Of a stretch of DNA of 64,000 nt, positions 23,688-36,509 are shown piece after piece. The notes beneath the pieces are model-generated. The model saw nothing but the letters and a program-made list of their open reading frames with translations, did not search any database and was not told where the DNA came from. The stretch comes from Pseudeuparius sepicola (Eukaryota; Arthropoda; Insecta; Coleoptera; Anthribidae): NCBI GenBank assembly GCA_963920635.1, contig OY987298.1, forward strand, positions 35,433,787 to 35,497,786, in the 5' to 3' direction. Within the stretch, counting starts at the first letter, position 1. Every line of letters starts with the position of its first letter. The translations under genes were made by a program, and so were the position numbers.

Positions 23688-25551
23688 CCTAATGTCACTT
23701 ACATTACATTATTTTTGTAAACCTGGGGTATTTGTTTATCCGGATTAATTTTAAATTTTATTCGCTCCATATTTCATTATTTCCGGTTTTTCGTTAAATC
23801 CTCCATATGATCGCCGCTGCCCATGTTTATGCTGAACATGAGTATTATTGGATTATTGTTTCGATTAATCAAACAGAAATAAACCAACATGACCATAGTT
23901 GATTGCTTATGAATCATTGTAGTAGAATTGTCTTTTTGCTTATACGCAATAAATATTGTTTGCTGGTAACCATTTTCAAGTTGCAAATATTTCTAACGCA
24001 TGTCCCAGTTTCGCGTATGCATCCATAATAGTCTGAGAGACAGCAACATCATACCTAAGCCACTAGATTTATGTTGGTTGACCCTAGAATTTCCCAAGGC
24101 ACCTGGAATGAATGACAGGTGATGGCAGAGCCGTACTCGGAAAATTTGATGTTTTGTTAAATTAATAACAAAGTTAATTCATTATTTAAGGTTTTTTTCA
24201 ACAAAATGTAAAGTCGTCTTGATGTCCTCCACTATCATCACGAATTGCGAAAGATCCCGTGTCACGAAGGCGCTGAGCAATCTTGACAAAAGACAAAAGT
24301 TGCAGGACATATTTTACCTGGTCGGAAACTGCCTTCGAATTCCGCCACAACCTAATGTGCATTTTCCAGACCTTCGCAATAGAATAGGGTGCTAGGTTGA
24401 CGTACGTAGGTTGGTATACGCAAATATCACAAACATAATGCAAAGGCCTCGAAAAATCCGGTAAGCAATTTTATTTTAAATAAATTTTGAATGACAAAAT
24501 TGGGTGAAACACACATATCATAATATTAGTGCCATGCGATGTTCAGGCAATGCCATCTAAGATCCTAATTCCATCATAACCAGAAGTTACGTGTATAAAA
24601 AACGTATAAAAAATCTGTAACAAGCATGAAGCCTCCTATAGCAAGTAAGAAACAACAAATACCTACACACTGTCAAGTTGTTGCGATTCTACCACTATAG
24701 ATGACGCTGATAATCAATGTTTTATTATTTCCCTTGACTTTTAATTCAAAAATCATAAATTAACAAACTGACACATTCTAACGTTATAACTTTTGATTAA
24801 TTATACATTTTCAAAAACAGCTAGCTATAGCTTATTTAAAATACTATTTGTGACATAGAGCCATATTATATCAAGCGATGTAGACAGAAGTTGTCGCCCT
24901 CTGCCCTGGCGCATACAGAAATTTATTGTAAGCGTTATAGCTCTCGTTTCAACAAGAGTTAAAAGAAAGTGTCACTAGCGGCCATGCCTGGTCAGTGAAC
25001 GTGTAGATGAAATCAATGTCAGTCTCTAGGCTTTGTTTAGATACTAAAAATAAACAGAAAAAAACGGAAAACGTGCAAAACGGATTGCGGTGTAGACAAC
25101 TATTTTTAATAATGTCACTGGCAGCAATTTTCTAGTCTAATTGAAAAACTATATGCGGGTTATTGTGTGTGCGGAAACTCGCGAAAAATTATCAAGTAAA
25201 TACTAATGCCTATGATGTGAATAAATTTTCTCAATGTGTTTCAAGTACTATAACCTATAACGCTTGCCATTTGAAGAATCGACCCCGATACTACAGATAA
25301 GATAGGTATAGCTATTTCTTATTCTTCAGAATAACTTCAACATAAGATTGAAATGCGGCAATGAAATGTGACAACATATCTCGACTCGGACGTTTTCTTG
25401 GAATCAGGGTCGTCGAGTTACTCGGGTGTTAAGGTAGATTTGATCTACGTTTAAAACTTCGTCAAATTTTTTTGTGCACTTTCTTTTTTGTGGTCCTCCC
25501 TCATTGTTTAATTAAATTTTTTTACGTCATTACTGGCTCACCTAGACTACA
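23688..25551. other. no recognisable gene
   Basis: Contains the second copy of the direct repeat (to about 23885). Remaining open frames are short and carry no domain I recognise. Confidence 0.45.
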
Positions 25552-25670
25552 ACCTATACTAAAATCGAGCAACTCTTACGCCTGGCGAGATAAATACACA
25601 AAACTTTACATCTTTGAAATCAGGAGAATAAAATAAATCAAAAACCGAAAAATATACAGGGTGTCTAAAA
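25552..25670. repeat. two solitary transposon termini
   Basis: CTATACTAAAATCGAGCAAC with TCTTACGCCTGGCG matches the TIR of the element at 12256-12620. About 70 bp on, TA-CAGGGTGTCTAAAAACGG (25657) matches the TA-foldback end style. No partner ends were found nearby, so these look like truncated copies. Confidence 0.55.
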
Positions 25671-26135
25671 ACGGACTAAGTGATGCCCACTTCAGGTCAA
25701 ACCAGAAGTCAGAAATGAGAACCGACAATAATTATTATTTGTCACTCGTTACTAGAATTGCGTTTTAAAATTCAACATAAAAATTTTACTCCAAATGTAT
25801 ATTATTTTAGGATAACTTTTTATCAACACCTTATATATTAACTTTGCCGTCATATTCAAATTTCTATTAAAATTCTACACCACTCTAGTTAGTGTTAGTG
25901 CGCATACTAAGTTCGTTCGATAAAATCTACCATTTTCCGGAAAAACTAAATATTACATGTATGAGATCCGTTATGAGGAGTACTGAATCCAGGGGCGTGC
26001 ACAATTTATTTTTCTAAAAATCGCTGTGATTTATTAGAATTTCGCTCCTGTACTATATCCAAGTTACTGAGGCAATGAATCAAAACACTGGCCACCACGT
26101 GGTCGCGATGTGACCTGTTCTCTTATTGGTCTGGC

Positions 26136-27851
26136 CAGGGGCGGATTTAGGCATGGGCTTTATGGGCTGCAGCCCAGGGCCCCTTTCACGCAAGGGGCCC
26201 CGCCGCAGCCCCGGCTTCACCGCGGTGAAAATTGAAAAAAATTAACGTAAACGTACCAGTGCCTGCCACATTGCCTTAACCTGACACATATGCTTTATTT
26301 AATTAAAAAAAATAAGGTAATAAGCAGATATAAATCCATTCTATTGAAATATTTATGGTAGTAGAAATCACAGTATCACAGTTATGAGTTATGTATGTTC
26401 CTAAGATAGTCATCTTGATCTCTCTATTTTTACTGACTTTTCAATTTATAGCAAAGTTATATTCATTGTAGTTTCTTTTTCTTTAGCAAAATTGTTTAGT
26501 GCAGCGTTGGAAAAAATAGGGGTCAGTCCACGGTAAAATCACAAGTCATGCAAAAATGATCTCTAAAGTCTCTAACAAAAATCCTTATAATCGTGTACAA
26601 ATTTCGCGTCAATGGGTTAAATATTTCCAATGCCTAACACCCCTGTCAGCCATTGGCTATACAATTGGCACTGACTATGGCAGACTTTGGACGTTGGGTA
26701 ATCAGTCAACGCTTCGGAGTTCTGTCTTCGTCTTCAAGAGTATCAGAACATGTATATATTTGTCACTCAACGATTCTGAGCCATGTCTTCTTCTTGTCGA
26801 AAGCGCTGAATAGGACCATTTACTACTACTACGATCTTTACAAGTTTACAATGTCAAATTAAATTAAATCATTCAAAATAAGTTCAAAGATGTGTAGTTA
26901 AGAAACGACCCTATTAGAGAATTTCTGCGGTCTGTCAGGGGTAGAGAAGAAACAGTATTTTTAGAAGAAAAAAAAGAGAAAGATAGGGAGAAGAAAAGAG
27001 GTAGGGGAAGAGAAGAACAATAAATAGAAAACAGATAGAAAATGTTAAATGAGAAAAAAAAACGGTTGGAGCTAAATAACATGAGAATACATTTACGAGA
27101 ATCAATATTATCATAGACAAATAAAAGAAATAGGTAAATAAAAGCGAACATTATTTTTAATAACAACTGTGACATAACGAACAAATAATATGTTACAAAA
27201 TTGAAAATCCAAAGCTTTCTACTCAAGAATAAGTTAGTATATGTTCCAGAAATGAGAATGTACGAATAAATAAACATTTCTACATACAATATAAACACTT
27301 GTGTTTTCCTTTTTAAAAATTGGTGTGACAATTTTTATAGGGTGTCAGGTTTTGGGCTTATCAGATTCAGGCTAAGGGTCTAGTCAAAAATCGCTATGTC
27401 AGTTACTGGATAAAAAAATATAAATTTTAAAATTTTGTTTACAAAAAAATATATTGCAGATTTGATTTGGGCTGTTGGTAATTATTTCCAGTGATGTCTC
27501 TCCTACTTACTCCATATTAAGAATCATCAATAAACGCGCCAAATTGATTTTTATAGATTAAAATTTGATAAATCAATCCCACAAAAAATAAAAATAAGTT
27601 AGGCACACAGCATCAATTGTGGGCCCTGCTGCCATCTATACCCCGTCAATCGTACTATATCAGTTTGAGGTTATTATTTGCTTCTTTATGCTTGAGAAAC
27701 GCTTCGCTTGAATCAACTGATCTTTCGTTTTGGTGAAGTGTGAAGTGTTAATTTATACAATTTATACAGGTTTTTGATTAGGTACCGAAACAAACGGGGG
27801 GCCCCATAATAGTGTTAGCCCAGGGCCCCCAAAACTTACGGTCCGCACCTG
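26136..27851. mobile_element. non-autonomous hAT element, 8-bp TSD
   Basis: The left end is CAGGGGCGGATTTAGGCATG. The inverse of the right end is CAGGTGCGGACCGTAAG, and both are followed by runs rich in GGGCCC. The 8-bp duplication GGTCTGGC is exact at 26128-26135 and 27852-27859. The CAGGGGCGGATTTAGG start and 8-bp duplication are typical of hAT. Inside, the open frames at 26556-26813 (+) and 26873-27331 (-) are low-complexity or unmatched; I see no hAT catalytic or dimerisation motif. Confidence 0.85.
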
Positions 27852-28383
27852 GGTCTGGCCTTCGTAAAATCTCAAGTGTTTAGTCGGCGAGTAGAATGCA
27901 GGGCCGGCTCGTCCCTCAGTCGAGTTTCCTGCATAGTTATAGGATCGTGCGCAGACTTGTTGCAGAATCTCATATATTAGTCCGACCCTGGTAATCGATC
28001 GCAATTCAGTCATGTGACTTTGTTTATATAGGTATACTGACTCTGTAACTTGGATAGACTATAGAAATTACCATGGTAGGCCTTGGATTTTGTACGAAAA
28101 AGGTCATTTTTGCTTAAAAATGCAGTTTGTCAGGCTCTACAATATAAAAAAAAATAATGGTCAATAAACTTTTTACAGGGTGAGCAGAAAACAAATGGGT
28201 CACACTGCAGAAGTAAATCACATACCTACCTAAACACAAGCTAAAGAGCGTGCTTGCTTTTGCTATAAGTTGGTAAACATAAATTTCAAGGACGATGCAA
28301 AATTCAGGAGTGTACCTATTTAACAGAGTCCCTGGGGTTATTTGAACCATAACTTAACAAGTAGTTATTATAAAGTTAATATA

Positions 28384-30692
28384 TAGTGGAGTCAACCAGG
28401 AAAATAACTTCGAACAAATTCCGGGAGTTTTGGATTTTGTTGGAAAGTGTTCGTGTTGATGTCTTAAAACAAAATGCGAAGAGTCCGCAGCGCAAAATAG
28501 TGTGCGATTTTTTTTATTTAACAATAACTGTCAAAAATATAGGTTTTTGTTAATAACTTTTTTAATAAGCGTTTTTATAGAATTTAAGTAAGACCATTCG
28601 AAAGAGCAGGCAATTTCCCAAGAAAATGTATTTACATATTTTTTGTAAAATAATTAAATAATGAACGAGAATTTTTTTAAGATCACATGAAATTGAGAGC
28701 GCCGCGTGGAGCGCGAGACAGTTAAACAGTAATAACTTTTTACACACACAACTAATTCATATGCAAGAAAGTTTATTGGAAAGTGACACCTTAAAGCACT
28801 TAAAAAAATCTTTTAGCATTAATTTCCTTGAAGGGATACGCCTGTCATGTTATTGTAGTTTTGAATGAGCAATATAAGAATACGATAGCAAACCTCGTTT
28901 GTTTTTTTTCACTTTTAAAATAGAGATCTTTCATAAATTCTTGCTATACTTATTTCAAACGCTCATAATATCGCGCATAAAATTAGATATTTAAACTCAA
29001 TAGGTGACTTTTTTGAAGCTTAAAACGTGTGCTTTTTGATAGCATAAGTTATTTTAATGTATTTCTCTTTTTTCTCGTTTATTTTTGCAGTAAACCGCGT
29101 TATAATTAATTTCCCGAAACGCAGAACTCAATTTTTCTTATTTTTAAATCCAAGAATCAAGCTGAAGGAGGTTTCTTACTGGGATGAGACCAATCCTAAG
29201 TAAAAGTACAGTTTTTAAACTTCCGATTTCTTAGTCAAAAGATTTTTTCTACATATTTTCCGCTCGTGATTATCAGCTTTTGGAAAAAAATTCTCTTCAT
29301 ACGAATTCTCTAATAAATATAATAATTTCGGCTTTCTTTCTCGTAAATACTTCATACATGTTTGTATGCTACTATAGCCCCATTTTCGATCCACTTAGAA
29401 CATGCGTTTGAATGTGTGTATGGGTGTGCGTGTGTTTGTGAGGCGTGTTAGTCGGCAGGTAGTCGGCAGATGTCATTCTGTTCCCTTGGAGCACAGCTTG
29501 TACTGATGTGGGGACGAATGGCACAGCCTATATATATATATCCCCCGAAAATCCAAGCTATATACAGGGTATTTCACTAAGGGTGACGAGGTACCATATC
29601 TCAGGAATTAATAGTCCTGGAGCTTTGGGAAAAAATCTTCTTAAGTAATATGGTCACGAAAAATCGCTGGAAATTATTGATAAGTTTGTAGATCGGCCGC
29701 TAGGGGGCGTATTCGCAACAGTACATTTGAAAAATGAGTTTTCTAAGAAAATAAGAAATAAATATCAAAAATAATTTTATTGCACTCTTCAGCAAATTCT
29801 GAAAAATTTTCGTTTAGGATTTTTTGCTCTCGCTCTTCAAATAAAGAGGTGAGACGGGCGGATAAACCTTGACTTGAAGAAATGCTGCTAACTCCGGTTT
29901 GGTTTAACCGAATTGGTTGAATTTGGGCTTGTTGAAGAGAGATTTCCTTCCTCTATCAAATAATTGTCCAGTAAGATCATTTCGAATTTCGTGGTCACCG
30001 CTAGAGGGCGCAATTCGATAAATTTCCCTTTTATTACAATTTTCTCCGAAATTTTAAATTCAATGACATACCTATTATTATTCTGTTATAATCGAAAAGT
30101 AGATTACATTTACCACAAAAAATACTTTGGTATTTCCATATCTTCATTAGTTTCGGAGTTATCGCCAAAAGAATAATTATTAACATGTTATTTGAAAGAA
30201 GAAGGCAGGTATTTGTTTTCAAAGATTTCCGTGGTCAAGCATGCCATGAAATAAATAAAAATCTGCTTGAGCTTTTCGTAAATGGCTAGATTTTCACTTT
30301 TTATTCCGTTAAACGTATTTCTAATTTACTTACCCTACCTGTCGTATTGATATGAGATTATGATGATTATGAAGAAAAATCGATTAATCTTGCATTCAAC
30401 TTCATTTTTACTTCATATTCGTGATCAGCATCTTAAAAACACACATAAAAATATACATTTTCATTGAAAAATAATGATTATACAATTAATTGTAGACGAT
30501 TTTTGAGAAATTTCGGTGAAAAATCGATTTTTTGAGTTTTTTAATTTTTTTCAAAAAAGCGTACTTTTTCAGCCTGCGGACTTTTAAATAAAATTATGTT
30601 TGAAGGTGTTTCAAAAGGTTTTATTCAAATCCATGACTTCCCTAATTAATTCCTAATTAACACCATTTTTCGTCTACGTTGACTCCACTAAT
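28384..30692. mobile_element. possible TIR element (GTGGAGTCAAC ends, TA duplication)
   Basis: TAGTGGAGTCAACC at 28386 and the inverse CGTTGACTCCACTA at about 30680 form a short inverted repeat flanked by TA. Further inward similarity is weak, so the pairing could be chance over 2.3 kb. The interior contains a TG-rich stretch near 29410-29440 and a separate TA-CAGGGTATTTCACTAAGG terminus at 29565. Confidence 0.4.
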
Positions 30693-31016
30693 AACGACGT
30701 TGTTTTCAATCTACAAGGCTTTCAGTTGTCACAGAGTTAATTTAATCTTTGACGAATAATTGAAGATGATAAACATGGTGAACTGCCACCATTTTTTAGA
30801 AAAATACATGGTGATTTATTCATAAATACGTTAATTTTAACATTGCGGGTAGGGAAAAATACCATGAATGGGAAATCGCAATTTAAAAAATTCAAACTTT
30901 TTTTAAGCCGGAATTAATTTTGTTCTAAACCGCATTTTTACCTATTTGGTCCTCTGTCCTCTACTCGTACCTATTTAGGACTTGTTTCCTATACCTACAG
31001 TCATTTGGTAGTTTTA

Positions 31017-31925
31017 CCACCTTAACTGATATGGACTTACTGACTGACAGACTTCTGTATTTTTTAGATTTAGTTCGTTTATAGTGTGTGGAGCGGTTTT
31101 GATTTAATCGATTTTTGACCCGTATAAAGTTCCAAAAATTCAGTAATTTGAGATAGCACAGATAAGAACACTCTGTATATTTTGTATTGAACCTTTGCAC
31201 ACCAACACCTTGAGTGGTCCTATATACATTGAGTTCCATTCTGTAGGGTGTCAAAATTGAGCAAAATAGAAATTTTAAAGACATCTGGCGAGTCAAGTGT
31301 GCCGTGGAATCCCTTCAAAACAGTTGAATGGTCAATAGGATTACTCATGTTGGTGTGAAAAGATTTACTACAAAAATATACAGGGCATTTTTCTCTGAGC
31401 CATCTCAAAATTCTGAAATTTTATGAAACTTATACGGATCAAGAGTGCTCTGGAATCATTGACAAAATATTGATAAACACAAAAGTAATGTATTTCTGTA
31501 CAAAATGATAACTAAAAAATAAAAGCAATTAAAATTATTGGACCTTTCTCAACAAAGTCGCTGTCTAAGATGATACATTTTCTGTGCGTTTCCTGTTGTG
31601 GCACACCAGCCACCTTAACTGATATGGACTTACTGACTGGCAGGCTTCTGTATTTTTTAGATTTAGTTCGTTTATAGTGTGTGAAGCGGTTTGTGTGACC
31701 CGTATGAAGTTCCAAAAATGTAGTAATTTGAGATGGCACAGATAAGAACACTCTGTATATTTTGTATTGGACTTTTGCACACCAACACCTTGAGTGGTCT
31801 TATGGACCATTCAACTGTTTTGAGGGGATTCCATGGCACTCTTGACTTGGCAGATGCCTTTAAAATTCCTATTTTGCTCAACTTTGACACCCTGCAGAAT
31901 GGAACTCCCTGTATATTTATTTGTA
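31017..31925. repeat. dispersed repeat, duplicated in direct orientation
   Basis: A block beginning CCACCTTAACTGATATGGAC at about 31017 recurs at about 31609 (period about 592). It continues through GATTTAGTTCGTTTATAGTG, then AAGAACACTCTGTATATTTT and CACACCAACACCTTGAGTGG. The part from CTCTGTATATTTTG to GGAACTCCCTGTATATTT belongs to a family with further copies near 41030-41210, 42665-42850 (same strand) and 45540-45720 (opposite strand). Confidence 0.7.
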
Positions 31926-32222
31926 TTTTGAAAATGGCAGGAAGATCAGAAGAAGCGGTTTGTGTTATTTCCCTGCAAACTTGCAGCGGCGATTCCAACA
32001 AGTTTGGATATAAAAGATAGAACCAACAGAGACAACTACTCCGCGAGCTAATACCCCTACCGGCATTGAACTACACCATTGATTCTCGATTTTCGTTGGG
32101 AATAAACATTGCATAGATCAAAGTTTTCTCCTTTACCAACGTAACGTCAAAGATACTGCTATCTTTGTTGGGACATGTCCTGACATGCTGCAGGCACAAT
32201 GATCCCAGCCAGCCCATTACGG

Positions 32223-32248
32223 GTTTCATCCTCTTTGGGAATCATCAG
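32223..32248 (-). ncRNA. hammerhead ribozyme-like core, copy 1
   Basis: Reading 5' to 3' on the - strand: CTGATGA, U, UCC, loop CAAAGA, GGA, U, GAAAC. The usual G-C pair that closes stem II next to the core is replaced by U-U. Beyond the core the strand continues CCGTAATGGGC, which can form the CCC/GGG helix of stem III. A standard GUC cleavage triplet is not evident after it, so catalytic activity is uncertain. Confidence 0.5.
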
Positions 32249-32493
32249 ATGGATGTAGGCAAAATCCGGAGTGCAGATGGATTTAAAAGATAGAACCAAC
32301 AGAAACAACTACTCCGAGAGCTAATGGCTACCGGCATTGAACTACACCATTGATTCTCGATTTTCGTTGGGAATAAACATTGCATAGATCAAAGTTTTCT
32401 CCTTTACCAACGTAACGTCAAAGATACTGCTATCTTTGTTGGGACATGTCCTGACATGCTGCAGGCACAATGATCCCAGCCAGCCCATTACCG

Positions 32494-32519
32494 GTTTCAT
32501 CCTCTTTGGGAATCATCAG
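32494..32519 (-). ncRNA. hammerhead ribozyme-like core, copy 2
   Basis: The core is the same as in copy 1. The neighbouring stem III strand differs by one base (CCGGTAATGGGC), which weakens its CCC/GGG pairing. The same doubt about the cleavage site applies. Confidence 0.45.
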
Positions 32520-32592
32520 ATGGACGTAGGCAAAATCCGGAGTGCAGATGGATTTAAAAGATAGAACCAACAGAAACAACTACTGGCATCAT

Positions 32593-35580
32593 TGAGCAAT
32601 TTGATATACAGGGTATCTCAAATATTAGACAGTAAAAAATATTAGATAATATATGGAATTTCTACTCTAAATTTTACTATTTAGCTGTAAAATTGTTGTT
32701 ATTATTATATTATTGTATAAATTATTTACGTTACAGTTATCATTAATATACAAGGTGTTTTAAAAACATGTGTTATGAATTTAAAATATTCATGAATTTC
32801 TCTGTATTAGAAATTAGAACATTTCGTATCTAAGTAAAAAAACTAATAAAATTATAAAAATGGGTATGTTTAGAGATAACATGACAGGTACAGGGCGTCT
32901 TAAATTTGATGCTCTGTCCACTCTGCAACCAAATGAGCATTTTGTCTAAACTCAAAGTTGTACATTAAATTACGTAATTTTTCCTAATTGTGTGTAATTA
33001 TAGGTACACTTAGCCACCAATATGGGCATTACTACAATAAAAAAATTACGATTTTTTACTTTAGTGTAATTTAGTGTAGCTACTCGGTATATTATAATAT
33101 CCAGAAATGAGATGAGAATTATGGGGAAGGACTAATAGCAATTAGGCCTATGTATAAAACCCTTTTATTGGTTGTTAAACATTTATTTACTGTATTATTA
33201 TATTACTAGTCCCTCATCCCCTTTCCAAAAGTCACCTTCTCAGTTTGCGATTACTATATTTTAATTTTAGTGCTTAAGAAGAATGCTTTTTTAATTTATT
33301 ATATTTATATTAAGAAACAAAAAACGCGCTTTTTCTAAGACTCTAAAGAAATTGCCTCATAGCATTGTATGTTCGTTTTTAATTGAGAACTGTAAGTCAT
33401 TGTGTATAGGTAATATCATTTTAGCAACCGGTGCGGGAATGTCATTGTGCACGGGTTGCCACAGCAAACTGTGCGGGGGTGTCATTGTGCAATGCAGATT
33501 TAAAAGAAGTAGTTGGAGGCCTTGGAAAACAGCTCGCGTCTAGTTCTTTATTTGGGAATTAACGTACTTAACTATGATTAGGAATTTCATCAATTCTCAA
33601 AAACGTACTAAAACAGCCTTATCATGTCTTGTGGCACAACTATAATAGTGTTTTGTTTCTAAGATTTTAAATTTTATTAAAAGGTTATTAGACATGAGTG
33701 ATAAGAAGTGCTTTTTTGAGAGAAAATATGGTTGTGAAAAAAAAATGAGTCTTTCAGTGGCTATGGTAGTCAGGGTATAAAAACAATTTAAATTGTAGTA
33801 AAGTTTACCAGGACAACATGTTTATAGAGAATTGGAAGAAACGACCACTCACTGCTAATAAGGATTTTTTAAATTTTGTCATAGAAGTTGCGTATCCACA
33901 TATATTTCCAAAAGCCACTTAAAAAGATGCTTATCTCCGGAAAATATTGTTACCAATACTGGAACTCCAACTGTAAAAATGCAGCGGCGCGGCGTTCAGA
34001 AGTGACAAACTTTAATTTTAGAGATCAAGCAGGTTTGTACTGAGGACAAAAGTGCGATTTCGAAAAAATAAAAAAATCTTCAACGATGGTGCTCGTTCAG
34101 AGTCGTGGAAGACAAGGATACGAAAAAGCAATGAAGGAAGCTACCTATTTTACAAACATGTGTGGAACAGAATGATACCTGGATTGCTGATGTTCAATTA
34201 CGGAGGGGTTGCTGTTACAATGAATAGTAATGAGTCACCTAAAAAACAGACACTTTGTATACCAGGGAGTCCATTTAAAGGTGGTTAGTGGGTATTATTC
34301 AGTGTATAGTTTGAGGGCGATCAGTTAAACGGTCTTAAAGTTAAGAAAAAGTGCCTTCGTGGAGCCCCTTTGAGGGATCGTAGCTCCACATGGAGCCGCT
34401 TCACTAAATCTTCATAATTCATAGGAATCTGTCATCGCACCCTGTATATTAAAATGCCTATAAAAAGCATGTAGAACAGAAAAAGTTGTCTTTCGTTTTT
34501 TTATAACTGTTTTAATAAATTAATTAAAAAATAAAAACGATACCCGCCAGGTTCATTTTCGAAAAATAAACATCAAAAGTGCAAAATTGAAACTTTCTAG
34601 GTCGAATACTTTACAAACGCTTGAAACAAACATATTATTACATGTGTATACATCATTGAAATTGTGACAATGAGCAGATTTCAAATATCTAAAGATATAA
34701 AGGGTATTCGATTTAAAGAAACAAAAGTTTGGTTTGGCACCGTTTTCCTAAACACCCTGTATAAAAATAAATAAACGCTGAAAAAAGCTTGCTTTGGCTT
34801 CTACAACTAACCTCCAAAATATACGTACGTAAATAAGGGGGTGTAAAAATATACGTGATCACATGGTACGTATTAAAAGGATACCCTGTGTCTCAAATTG
34901 CTCAAGGATGACAGTTTGTCATCACCTGGATATCAAAACTAGGAGTCCTAGAGATGTCAAATCCGTTTTGAAAAAAACTTCGTCCCATATTTTTGGATGT
35001 ACCCCCGTGGCTGCAGGACTACTACGCGTGCTACCGTTTATGGTGACATGTCGCCAAACTGAGGACTTTTTCATTTTATGAAAGCGTGGCTACGATTTTT
35101 TAAAACGAGCTATTTTTCGCGACTTTTTACCATTCAGGATATTTTCCATATGATGAAAGTAAAAATAAAAAATACTTTTAAAGAACAAGCTTTTATTTAA
35201 GCCATGTACTAAAAGACTAAAATAAGTTTGGGTTTTTGTTAAGGTAAGTAGGTAAGTACCTAATACAATACCAAATCGCGAAATTTCGCAATTGAAAGCA
35301 ATAAGCTTGTCGCGCGAAATTTTCATAAAATTAGGTACCAATTAATTTTAACTGACAGTGATTGGTTTATAAGCAAGTACCTACATATGTATACTTGCCG
35401 AAGTATGTATTTTCTTTACAATTTGAGCAACAAGCTTTTTAATTTCAAAATTTTGCATTGAATTAGCTTACCTAACGGAAACCTAAACTTAATTTATTCG
35501 TTTAGTACCTACATGGCTTAAATAAAAGCTTGTTTTTAAAAAGGCATTTTTTTATTTTAATTTGTGGTTTTTAGTATTTT
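32593..35580. other. no recognisable gene
   Basis: Several open frames under 85 codons (33352-33543, 34052-34288 and 34863-35081) show no domain or splice context that I can support. CAGGGTATCTC at about 32612 and ACACCCTGTATA at about 34750 are isolated transposon-style termini. Confidence 0.45.
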
Positions 35581-35589
35581 TTTTATTCC

Positions 35590-35890
35590 CATGTGACGAG
35601 GTGGTAAGTAAATTTAGTCCGCCTCGGGGCCTCCGGATTTAGTATGATGTCTTTGAACTTATCGTTTTCTATATACTCGTCAAACCCTTTCTTTTCATAC
35701 CCATGTCAAGGAGGTTGTGAAGAAATAGGAAATCCACCATTTTTTGGGCGGCCGCCACATTGTATGAAGTCATTCACTTTGTGTTTTTTCCCTTTCATAT
35801 TTTGATATTCATATCAAGGTTGTTCTAAAAGAAAAAAGGTTTTTCGCCATCTTGGAGCGGCGGCCATTTTGAACAAATTGCAATATTGGG
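35590..35890. repeat. short imperfect tandem repeat with GGCGGCC blocks
   Basis: A unit of about 105-110 bp (CCCTTTCTTTTCATACCCATGTCAAGG, split here, then a CCACCATTTTTTGGGCGG block) recurs as CCCTTTCATATTTTGATATT and ATATCAAGGTTGTTC, then CGCCATCTTGGAGCGGCGG. It is related in style, though not evidently in sequence, to the repeat at 2100-2880. Confidence 0.45.
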
Positions 35891-36027
35891 TTTGTTTCAG
35901 AACAAACTGGTTCAGAACTATTGTTGGAACAAACCTAAAGGATCCTAATAGCATGTGGCATTCTAATCAGGAAAATACCGAACCTCTAACAGTTTAGAGC
36001 GAACTATTATAAGCTACCCATAACCAT

Positions 36028-36035
36028 TGCATTAG
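36028..36035. repeat. hAT target-site duplication, left copy
   Basis: TGCATTAG immediately left of the CAGGGCCG terminus; exact match to 40020-40027. Confidence 0.95.
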
Positions 36036-36509
36036 CAGGGCCGTATTAGCTATGAAGCAGAAGAAGCAGTTGCTTCTAGCGCCAAATTTTAGGGGCGGCA
36101 AATTTTCAAATAAATATAAAAACAGGAGAGGCGCGCAGTAGCGCGCGCCCGGCGCCGCTCGGGACGGCCGACCGCCCGACCGGGCCGACCCGATGCGCGA
36201 CGCGCGCCGCCGCGCCGGCGGCCAATAACAGTCGGTGACGTGTCTGATAGTCTGATCTTGTAAATAAAATCCGCCCCACTACTCGCTTTGTTATGTCGCG
36301 CGGTGCTGCGTGAGTGCGCCAGTATTCGGCTATTGATTTTGATTGGGATTTGGGATTGTCACTTATTTTCATCTTGACTCCTTGCTGTGTTGTTCTCTGC
36401 GCCTTTCTAAGCGGAACTACAGAAATAACGAGGTATATGCTCATTTATTATTAAAAATTTATAATTATTAACAAATTTATGGATCTTTAGCATTGAAATT
36501 TTGACTAAA

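Larger units (their letters stand above)
32011..32592 (-). repeat. ~272-bp tandem repeat with hammerhead-like cores
   Basis: TAAAAGATAGAACCAACAGA starts units at 32011, 32284 and 32555 (spacings 273 and 271); the third is truncated after about 35 bases. The two full units are nearly identical. Read on the - strand, each contains CTGATGATTCCCAAAGAGGA followed by TGAAACC (cores at about 32223-32248 and 32494-32519). This matches the hammerhead CUGAUGA - stem II - GAAA layout with a UCC/GGA stem, followed by a CCC...GGG stem in copy 1. Satellite-borne hammerheads are known in animals (for example cave crickets and schistosomes). Confidence 0.75.

Noticed and set aside
26873..27331. 152-codon frame on the - strand rich in F, S and L
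   Set aside because: Purine-rich + strand (GAGAAAG-type) yields a hydrophobic low-complexity translation; no start context, domain or splice support; it lies inside a non-autonomous hAT.
28384..30692. Complete autonomous element between the GTGGAGTCAAC ends
   Set aside because: The ends pair for only about 11-13 bp and no transposase frame lies between them; retained only as a weak candidate.
31961..32600. CRISPR-like array at the tandem repeat
   Set aside because: The units are ~272 bp and nearly identical throughout, with no alternating short repeats and unique spacers.
36106..36444. 112-codon frame on the - strand at the left end of the hAT element
   Set aside because: It spans the terminal region and the GC-rich leader antisense to the transposase; no domain is visible.
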